A DNA stretch of 61,878 nt from Planctomycetota bacterium. GTDB taxonomy: Bacteria > Planctomycetota > UBA1135 > GCA-002686595. Under the pieces are notes generated by a model that worked only from the letters and a program-made list of their open reading frames with translations, was not told where the DNA came from and searched no databases. This document shows, in pieces, positions 56,041 through 61,878 of this stretch. Both the position numbers and the translations under genes were made by a program. Within the stretch, counting starts at the first letter, position 1; every line of letters begins with the position of its first letter. The stretch covers positions 1 to 61,878 of the forward strand of contig CANKOY010000019.1 in NCBI GenBank assembly GCA_947484275.1, read 5' to 3'.

Positions 56041-56649
56041 ATGTCCAAAGCCCCTGATCCCCACCCTGCGATGGCCCCCGTGCACATGCGTCCGCTCCCG
56101 CGTCTGATCTTCCTCACTCGCTGGCTGCAGGTGCCGCTGTACTTGGGGCTGATCCTCGCGCAGTGCGTGTACGTGTTCCACTTCTGGGTGGAATTGACGC
56201 ACCTGATCGAGGCGGCCTTCGGCAACCAGAAGGCGCTCGAGGTGCTGGTCGCATCCGCGGGCTACTCGAATCCGAGTGGCGAGCTCAACGAGACCTTGAT
56301 CATGCTCGTGGTCCTCGGGCTGATCGACGTCGTGATGATCTCGAATCTCTTGATCATGGTCATCGTCGGAGGCTACGAGACGTTCGTCTCGCGCATGAAC
56401 CTCCAAGGCCATCCCGACCAGCCGGAGTGGCTCAGCCACGTGAATGCGTCGGTGCTCAAGGTGAAGCTCGCCACTGCGATCATCGGCATCAGCTCGATCC
56501 ACCTGCTCAAGACCTTCATCAATGCCGCGAACTACGACAACAAGGTGTTGGTCGCGCAAACGGTGATCCACATCACATTCCTGCTCTCGGCCTTGGCGAT
56601 CGCGTCGACAGATCGATTGATGGGGCCTAACCGCAAGTCGGAACACTGA
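56041..56649 (+). CDS. YqhA family membrane protein (UPF0114), 202 aa
   Basis: Four membrane helices are seen: FLTRWLQVPLYLGLILAQCV, LNETLIMLVVLGLIDVVMIS, KLATAIIGISSIHLLKTFIN and TVIHITFLLSALAIASTDRL. The loop VIVGGYETFVSRM and NLQGHPDQPEWLSHVNASVL match the YqhA/UPF0114 family. The cellular role is unknown. The ATG at 56041 is chosen over upstream frames of no coding character. The gene is intact but is enclosed by IS remnants on both sides. Confidence 0.93.
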   Translation: MSKAPDPHPAMAPVHMRPLPRLIFLTRWLQVPLYLGLILAQCVYVFHFWVELTHLIEAAFGNQKALEVLVASAGYSNPSGELNETLIMLVVLGLIDVVMISNLLIMVIVGGYETFVSRMNLQGHPDQPEWLSHVNASVLKVKLATAIIGISSIHLLKTFINAANYDNKVLVAQTVIHITFLLSALAIASTDRLMGPNRKSEH

Positions 56650-56714
56650 GCGGCCGGGCGCAGGGAGTCGGGCTCTGTCTCCATCGGTCGCGCCCCGAGC
56701 ACGCTTCTAGCCCT

Positions 56715-57742
56715 GGAGTAAGCGCCCAGAACAGTCTCTTCGTTGACGGCACGGCGATCAAAGACATCGCCGAGTTGCAGCACAGCGAGCCGGTGCGACG
56801 CATGCGGGGCTCAGCGCAAATTTTTGATCCTTCGACGGCAGGTGATTTCTTGCGTCGGGTTGACGCGAAGTCGGGCGGGCATCTCGACCGGGCGATCGAT
56901 GAATTCCACGCTCGTGCATGGGAGCAACACTACGGGCGCAAGAAGCAGTCTTGGGGAATCGTCGATGTCGACTCGCACGTGCGCCACGTGTACGGGAACA
57001 AAAAAACGGGCGCGGATTTCACTTTCACGGGCGGATTCGGCTTTCACCCTCTGGTGCTCTCGCTGGCGCAGACGCAGGAATGCCTGCGCTTGGTGAATCG
57101 GCCAGGAAACGCAGCTCCGGTGGACGGTGCTGCCGAGGCTGTGTCGTACGTGGCGCCGCTGCTGCGTGCCCGATTCGAGCGCGTGCTGGTGCGCGGCGTT
57201 TGCGCGCTCGCCAGCGCGGCAAGCGTGATCTCGAGTTCGAAGCACAGTTGCTCACGGAACTCGCCGACAAGCCGGCACGCAGCGAAAAGACCTATCGACT
57301 GATCATCCGCCGCCAGCGCATCGAAGAGTCAATCCAAGGCGAACCCTTCGAGCTGTGGCGCTATCGCTTCGTGCCGACGAACTTGCCGGAGACGATGTCG
57401 GCCGAAGCGGTCGTGCGCGAAACGTATCGCCGATGCGATCAAAAGCGCGTCATCGAGCAGCTTCAGCATGGCGTGGCCGCGATGCGCATGCCGACAGGTG
57501 GTTTTCTCGCCAACCACGCACACCTCTTGTGCGCCTGCATCGCGCCAAACCTCAGGGCGTGGCTCGCGATCCTGGCATTGCCCGAACAAACCAAGCGCCG
57601 GGAGTGGAATCGCTTTCGCAAGGCCTTCGTGTGCGTTGCGGCGCGTGTGATCCTGAGCGCCAGGCAGAGGACCGTGCGGCTTGCGCACTCCCAGCGCTTC
57701 GCAGCGGTGATGCAACGCGCACTGCTACGCGTGCAAACCTAG
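56715..57742 (+). pseudogene. Decayed IS1380-like (IS4-group DDE) transposase
   Basis: An upstream frame gives SLFVDGTAIKDIAELQHSEP, GDFLRRVDAKSGGHLDRAID, IVDVDSHVRHVYGNKK, FTFTGGFGFHPLVLSLAQTQ and ECLRLVNRPGNAAPVDGAAE, RFERVLVRG. About 57190-57240 the reading shifts frame and continues as KPARSEKTYRLIIRRQRIEE, RYRFVPTNLPETMSAEAVVR, ETYRRCDQKRVIEQLQHGVA and FLANHAHLLCACIAPNLRAW. The layout matches IS1380 transposases but the N-terminus and part of the middle are missing. It is inactive. Confidence 0.85.
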
Positions 57743-57985
57743 AGGCCGCGACTTCTACTGCCCTGCTGCACTCGAATCCTGCGCCAGAGGATGCCTCCAG
57801 CGCAAGATCACACCGCGCGAGGCATCGCTCTCATATCCCATCGGCGTGCTGAGACCTCCAAAAACACGTCCGTAGCCACCGACATGAACCCTGAGTGCTG
57901 CGCACGGCCGATCGGACAGCTGGTGAAGGTCCAACGTGGCCGATCTTCTCGCTGAGCGCTTATTCCAGGGCTAGACTGCCGTCCC

Positions 57986-58828
57986 ATGCCGAAATCCAGC
58001 CTCACGCCAAAGAAGCAAGCCCCGGGCTACATGCACGGTTTCACGAAGGAGGAGCAGGAGCGCCTCTACCGTCAGGCGCGCGTGACCGAGCACCTGGTGC
58101 ACGACCGCCTGCCCTTCCGGCGCGCGAAGAAGCTGTTGGAGGTCGGCTGCGGCGTCGGCGCACAGACTGAAATTCTGCTGCGGCGCTTTCCCGATCTGCA
58201 CGTCACCGGCGTCGACCGCTCGGACACGAACTTGGCCCAGGCCAAGCGCCACCTCGCGAGCCTGCCCTGGAGCGCGGGCCGCGCGGAGTTCGTCAACGCC
58301 GATGCCTCGCGGCTTGATTTTCCGGCCGACAATTTCGACTCAGCGTTCCTGTGCTGGATCCTCGAACACGTCGAGGATCCCGCGCGCATCCTCTCCGAAG
58401 TGCGCCGCGTGCTGCGCTCCGGCGCGCCGATCGTGGTCAGCGAAGTGCAGAACGCGAGTTTCTTCCTCGACCCCTACAGCCCCCAGACACTTTCGTACTG
58501 GATGGCGTTCAACGACTACCAGCTAGAGATCGGCGGCGATCCCTTCGTCGGCGCGAAGCTCGGCAATTTGCTGCAAGCCCTCGGCTACCGCGACATCGTC
58601 ACCGAAGTGAAAACCATCCACCTCGACAACCGACAGCCCGGCGAGCGCGCTGAGTTCATCGCCTACTGGAGCGACCTCTTGCTCTCCGGCGCCGAGGGCC
58701 TGCTCAAGGCCGGCAAGGTCAAGGCGGCTGTGGTCGACGGCATGAAGCAGGAGCTCAAGCTGGTCGCCCACAATCCCAACGCCGTTTTCTTCTACTCGTT
58801 CGTCCAGGCGCGGGCACTGGCGTACTGA
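57986..58828 (+). CDS. Class I SAM-dependent methyltransferase, 280 aa
   Basis: The Rossmann motif I is KKLLEVGCGVGAQTEILLRR, followed by the acidic residue in VTGVDRSDTNLAQAK, motif post-I FVNADASRLDFPADNFDSAF, and motif IV LCWILEHVEDPARILSEVRR. It belongs to the broad Methyltransf_11/25 group acting on small molecules. The C-terminal half has LQALGYRDIVTEVKTIHLDN and a basic helix. Substrate unknown. It lies 157 nt after an IS remnant and is followed by a G-rich structured region. Confidence 0.9.
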   Translation: MPKSSLTPKKQAPGYMHGFTKEEQERLYRQARVTEHLVHDRLPFRRAKKLLEVGCGVGAQTEILLRRFPDLHVTGVDRSDTNLAQAKRHLASLPWSAGRAEFVNADASRLDFPADNFDSAFLCWILEHVEDPARILSEVRRVLRSGAPIVVSEVQNASFFLDPYSPQTLSYWMAFNDYQLEIGGDPFVGAKLGNLLQALGYRDIVTEVKTIHLDNRQPGERAEFIAYWSDLLLSGAEGLLKAGKVKAAVVDGMKQELKLVAHNPNAVFFYSFVQARALAY

Positions 58829-58857
58829 GCGTCGCCATCGGCGGCGGAAAAAAGGGG

Positions 58858-58938
58858 GGGAGGCGCGTCGTGGTTGAGGGTTGGGGGAACCCTCGGGGGG
58901 GGGGAGTCAGGCTGGGAGTCGAGTGCGACGCGCCTCCC
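58858..58938. promoter_or_regulatory. Nested G-rich hairpin structure between two plus-strand genes
   Basis: GGGAGGCGCGTCG (58858-58870) pairs exactly with CGACGCGCCTCCC (58926-58938). Inside lies a second stem GAGGGTT / AACCCTC (58876-58894). Between and around them are G-runs, including a run of ten (58895-58904). It could be a terminator for the methyltransferase gene or a G-quadruplex-capable leader; the T-tract is weak (CTCGTGTTCTTTGTC). Confidence 0.5.
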
Positions 58939-59040
58939 TCGTGTTCTTTGTCGGCTCCTTCAGACAAAAGTTGAGTCACGGGGGATAAATTCTTTGACAT
59001 CAATTAGGCATCTGTTAGCGTTATTCCCAGAATTCGCCCA

Positions 59041-60528
59041 ATGCCGGCCCCGGCTGAGAATCCACCCCGTCCGACCACCACCCCCGGATGCTTCGGGGAC
59101 GGCTCGGGGTCCGGCTCGGGCGAGTTCCCTGGCCCCACAGTCAGCGGACGCGCCGGGCGCGGCCCGCGCCGCATCGTGCACCTGGACGTCGATGCCTTCC
59201 TGGCCTCGGTCGAGCAGGCCCTGCACCCAGAACTGAAGGGACGCCCCCTGGTGATCGGCGGCCTGCCCGGCGAGCGCAACCTGGTGATGTCCAGTTCCTA
59301 CGAGGCGCGCGCCTTCGGCGTGCGGCCGGGGATGCTGCTGGCGGAAGCCGCGCGCCGTTGCCCGCGGGCGATCTTCCGCCGCGGCGACAGCCAGGCCGCC
59401 AACCGCTTGCGCGAGCGCACGGCCCACCTGCTCAGCCGCTACTCGCCCCTGGTGGAGGTCGCGTCGATCGACGACTTCTTCGTCGATCTCACCAGCTCCG
59501 CGCGCCTGCACCCGCGGGCCTTCGACGCGGCGGAGTCCATGCGCCGCGAGATCCGCGACGAGGTCGATCTGCCGGTGACGATCGGCATCGGCACCAGCCC
59601 CATGATGGCGCGCATGGCGGGCAAGCTGGCCAAGCCCGGGGGCATCGCCGAAATTTTTCCCGGCGGCGAATTGGCGTTCCTCGCTCCCCTGCCGGTGGAC
59701 AGCTTGCCCGGCGTGGGCCATTCGATCGGTGCGCTGCTCGAACGCTTCGCGATCAAGACCATCGCCGATTTGCGCCAGGTCTCGCGCGAGGTGCTTTTCG
59801 CCAGCTTCGGCAGCCTGGGTCTGGTGCTCTGGGAACGCGCACGCGGCATCGATCTCGAAACGGTCGAACCGACCTTCGTGCAGCGGGCCGACGGCACTTT
59901 CGCTCTGCGCATTCCCGCCGCCCTGCGCCGCGACAGCACTTTCGAGCCGGAGGAGGGCCGGCGCGAGCACATCGAAGCCATGCTGGCCTACATCGTCGAG
60001 CGCGCGGCCCATCGGCTGCGTGTGCTCGGTGCCACGGCCCGTTCGCTCGAAGTGCGCGTGCGCTACGTCGACACGCGAGCGAGCCGTGAATCGCAGCCAG
60101 ATGAATCTGTGGAAGCCGTTGAATCCGGGGAAGCACGGGGCCACGCCGCCGCTTCGCTCGCCCGCCGCAGCGCCTTGGCGGAGCCCACGGATTCGACCGA
60201 TGCCCTGCTTTCCCACGCGCGCGCGCTGTTCAGCCAACTCCCCCGCCGCCGCGCCCTGGTCAAGCGCATCGGCATCACCTTGCACGGCCTGGGGGCGAAA
60301 ACCGGCTGGCAAAACCAGCTCTTCAGCGACCCGCGCAAGGACGCACCGCGCGCAAATTCCAAGGCCAGCCACGCCGATCGCCAGCGCGCCGTGGACCGCG
60401 CCCTCGACACGCTGCGCGCCAAGTACGGCTTCGGCGGGTTGCTGCGCGGAGCAAGCCTGCCGCTGGCCGCCGACCACGCGAAAACGCGCGACGGCTTCGT
60501 GCTGCGCACGCCGTCGCTCAATCAATAA
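59041..60528 (+). CDS. Y-family DNA polymerase (DinB/Pol IV-like) with atypical active site, 495 aa
   Basis: The palm starts RRIVHLDVDAFLASVEQALH (D49, D51), followed by YEARAFGVRPGM, the catalytic stretch VASIDDFFVDLTSS (D144, D145), TIGIGTSPMMARMAGKLAKP and the HhH thumb LPGVGHSIGALLERF. The little-finger domain starts around residue 300 and contains an acidic/alanine-rich insertion (about 355-395). The SIDE motif reads SIDD and the second aromatic of the steric gate (FF) is FL, see findings. The ~40-residue N-terminal extension is Gly/Ser-rich. Confidence 0.9.
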   Translation: MPAPAENPPRPTTTPGCFGDGSGSGSGEFPGPTVSGRAGRGPRRIVHLDVDAFLASVEQALHPELKGRPLVIGGLPGERNLVMSSSYEARAFGVRPGMLLAEAARRCPRAIFRRGDSQAANRLRERTAHLLSRYSPLVEVASIDDFFVDLTSSARLHPRAFDAAESMRREIRDEVDLPVTIGIGTSPMMARMAGKLAKPGGIAEIFPGGELAFLAPLPVDSLPGVGHSIGALLERFAIKTIADLRQVSREVLFASFGSLGLVLWERARGIDLETVEPTFVQRADGTFALRIPAALRRDSTFEPEEGRREHIEAMLAYIVERAAHRLRVLGATARSLEVRVRYVDTRASRESQPDESVEAVESGEARGHAAASLARRSALAEPTDSTDALLSHARALFSQLPRRRALVKRIGITLHGLGAKTGWQNQLFSDPRKDAPRANSKASHADRQRAVDRALDTLRAKYGFGGLLRGASLPLAADHAKTRDGFVLRTPSLNQ

Positions 60529-60529
60529 G

Positions 60530-60571
60530 TGCGCAGAGAATCAGGCAATAGCTGCGCAGAAAATCAGGCAA
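60530..60571. repeat. Two 19-bp direct repeats
   Basis: TGCGCAGAGAATCAGGCAA (60530-60548) and TGCGCAGAAAATCAGGCAA (60553-60571) differ at one position and have a 23-bp period. They lie just after the DinB stop. Their function is unknown. Confidence 0.7.
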
Positions 60572-60572
60572 G

Positions 60573-60610
60573 TTCGTCGTGCGAATCCGGTACCGGGTCC
60601 GCACGACGAA
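60573..60610. terminator. Hairpin between convergent dinB and fkpA-like genes
   Basis: TTCGTCGTGCG and CGCACGACGAA form a perfect 11-bp stem with the palindromic centre CCGGTACCGG in the loop. No T-tract is present. It lies between convergent genes and may act as a bidirectional terminator. Confidence 0.55.
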
Positions 60611-60628
60611 TTCACTGGGCTCAGTGCA

Positions 60629-61318
60629 TCACTTGACGCCGAGCAACTCGACGTCGAACACAAGCACCGCGTTCGGCGGGATCGCGCCGCCGGCGCCGCG
60701 GGCGCCGTAGCCGAGGTTGGCGGGGATCACGAGCTTGCGCTTGCTGCCCACGCGCATGCCGTTGACGCCCTCGAGCCAGCCGTTGATCACGCCGCCGGTG
60801 AGCGAAAACTCGAAGGGCTGGCCGCGGTCCACGGAGCTGTCGAACTTGGAGCCGTCCACCAGCCAACCGGTGTAGTGCACGCTGACCTTGCTGGTCTTCG
60901 TCGCTTCCGCGCCTTCGCCGACCTTCAGGTCGTAATGGCGCAGCCCCGTGGCGGAGGTCGTGCCCTCGCCCGTGACGGGATCGCCGGCAAAGCGCGGGAG
61001 CGCGTTCTTCGAAATCACCGCGCCGCTCTTGCCGTCGACAACCACGGAATTCTCCGCTCCGCCCTGGTAGACGATCAGCTCGATCTGGCCCGTGCCGTTG
61101 TAGGCCGCGGAGGCCACGGCGCCACCGTCCTTGGAGGCGGCCTCAATGGCTTTGGCAAGCGTCACCGGCAGGGCCGCGAGTTCCATCTCGCGCGCTGCGG
61201 GATCGGCGGGAATGCGCGTCAGATCACGGCCCCCGGCGGGGACCGGGGCGAAGACGGCAAAGGCTGAAGCGCTGACGAGGACGAGGGCGGCGGCGGAAAG
61301 AAGTCGATTCATTGTCAT
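60629..61318 (-). CDS. Secreted PepSY-FKBP fusion peptidyl-prolyl isomerase, 229 aa
   Basis: A signal peptide (NRLLSAAALVLVSASAFA) precedes a PepSY-like domain (residues about 30-100: LPVTLAKAIEAASKDGGAVA, QIELIVYQG, VVVDGKSGAVIS). The FKBP-type isomerase domain fills about 120-229: KVSVHYTGWLVDGSKFDSSV, GQPFEFSLTGGVINGWLEGV, MRVGSKRKLVIPANLGYGAR and AIPPNAVLVFDVELLGV, all expected contact residues present. It should act on periplasmic proteins, and the PepSY part may bind peptides or inhibit a protease. The start ATG at 61318 (61312 possible) follows from the signal sequence. Confidence 0.87.
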   Translation of the reverse strand: MTMNRLLSAAALVLVSASAFAVFAPVPAGGRDLTRIPADPAAREMELAALPVTLAKAIEAASKDGGAVASAAYNGTGQIELIVYQGGAENSVVVDGKSGAVISKNALPRFAGDPVTGEGTTSATGLRHYDLKVGEGAEATKTSKVSVHYTGWLVDGSKFDSSVDRGQPFEFSLTGGVINGWLEGVNGMRVGSKRKLVIPANLGYGARGAGGAIPPNAVLVFDVELLGVK

Positions 61319-61571
61319 CTGAGTTCTAAGTCGAGGACGGTTGTGTTCGGGCGGACGAATGGCCGACGAGCATAGCGTCGTGAGCGCGCGAGGTGGCGCC
61401 CCCCGAGACGACGGTCGGCGATCGGCTCCGGTCAAGCGCGTCGAGCTAGCTTCGCGGCCGACCGAGGTCCCCCTTGTGAGCCGAATCCGAGAGGTCTAGC
61501 CTCGCGCGCATTCGCGGCGGTCACCGGACGCCATTCCTCCTCGCTACCCATTCCAAAAATACACACAGCCC

Positions 61572-61844
61572 ATGCATCCGATTGCTTCCATCACGTGCGC
61601 AATTTCCATGCTGGCCGCCAGCGGCATGGCCCAAAGCGACCTCTTCGGGCCGACCGGCGGACAGAACCTATTCTCCATCGGGGGTTCACTCAGCTCGCAG
61701 ACCATCGACCTTGGCGGAGCATCCGGAGAATTCACCACCACGACGCTCAACCTGCAGGCAGGTGACCCGCCCCCGGTGATCGTACCAGTTCCTATGTTAG
61801 CGCCCAAGCCGGGTTTTGCGCCAGCAGAGCCGGCCGTAGCGTAG
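61572..61844 (+). CDS. Short exported ORF truncated near the window edge, 90 aa
   Basis: The ATG at 61572 opens a signal-like sequence (HPIASITCAISMLAASGMAQ) followed by Gly/Ser/Thr-rich strands (GPTGGQNLFSIGGSLSSQTI) and a proline-rich end, and the frame stops at 61842-61844 within an inverted repeat. It looks like the beginning of a secreted, low-complexity protein whose remainder was cut off by the repeat. It could be chance, but the signal and strand pattern favour a real start. Confidence 0.4.
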   Translation: MHPIASITCAISMLAASGMAQSDLFGPTGGQNLFSIGGSLSSQTIDLGGASGEFTTTTLNLQAGDPPPVIVPVPMLAPKPGFAPAEPAVA

Positions 61845-61864
61845 CGGAGGTCGGCTCTGCTGGC
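61820..61864. repeat. Inverted repeat with 13-bp arms
   Basis: GCCAGCAGAGCCG (61820-61832) and CGGCTCTGCTGGC (61852-61864) are exact complements, separated by 19 nt with the tandem GTAGC-GTAGC in the centre. It overlaps the end of the short exported ORF. It may be a terminator or a small mobile/repetitive element continuing past the edge. Confidence 0.6.
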
Positions 61865-61878
61865 TGCACGGCCAGTGG

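Noticed and set aside
61790-61878. Possible integron attC site at the right edge
   Set aside because: GTTAGCGC occurs, but the matching RYYYAAC core and paired L boxes do not; the inverted repeat alone is insufficient.

Overview
The window is a GC-rich bacterial chromosome segment that reads most like a Planctomycetota genome. The evidence is three EutN/CcmL-type microcompartment vertex genes next to a class II aldolase (the planctomycete/verrucomicrobial PVM-type microcompartment signature), a planctomycete-style Ser/Thr kinase, and a complete alternative complex III (Act) plus caa3 oxidase cluster. Many secreted proteins carry lipoprotein or metallopeptidase features. The phylum assignment is an inference from gene content; no rRNA or tRNA gene was found.

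Left part (1-9.5 kb): the end of an unknown gene coupled to a 42-aa membrane ORF and a strong terminator; a membrane-anchored gluzincin protease and a Ser/Thr kinase (minus strand); an intergenic region with a 172-bp foldback, MITE-like element; then a plus-strand run of a one-ring Clp-type ATPase, a SurA/parvulin-like chaperone, three BMC-P pentamer proteins, a class II aldolase and a secreted phytase/esterase-like protein.

Middle-left (9.5-30.4 kb): a YugP-type protease, a MerR regulator with four C-terminal cysteines, a cysteine desulfurase, several envelope or unknown proteins, a CpsD-like ATPase, a three-gene acyl-CoA carboxylase (biotin carboxylase, carboxyltransferase, biotin carrier), a ChrR-like cupin anti-sigma protein, a CoA-binding protein / sulfotransferase-like protein / class IV aminotransferase operon, and endonuclease III, a CyaY frataxin and a LysR regulator in a tight row.

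Respiratory block (30.6-50.7 kb, all minus strand): actA-B-C-D-E-F, a small membrane protein, SCO, and cytochrome c oxidase subunits II, I, III and IV. It is followed by RlmD, a 73-aa Cys protein, YqgE, a giant AsmA-like protein and a radical SAM protein. Most junctions overlap by 1-4 nt, so this is probably one or two long operons. The product would be a quinol:cytochrome c oxidoreductase feeding a caa3 oxidase.

Right part (51-61.9 kb): TrmL, an exported 2-hydroxyacid dehydrogenase, a broken LolD-like ABC ATPase, a DUF4430-BtuF fusion that looks like a cobalamin-capture protein, a graveyard of IS91, IS1380 and integrase-type transposase remnants around a YqhA-family gene, a methyltransferase, a Y-family polymerase with altered active-site residues, a PepSY-FKBP fusion and a truncated-looking exported ORF at the edge.

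No single wholly new defence or mobile system was evident. The strongest candidates for new biology are the hexamer-less microcompartment vertex locus with its upstream chaperone, the cobalamin fusion protein and the unusual DinB.
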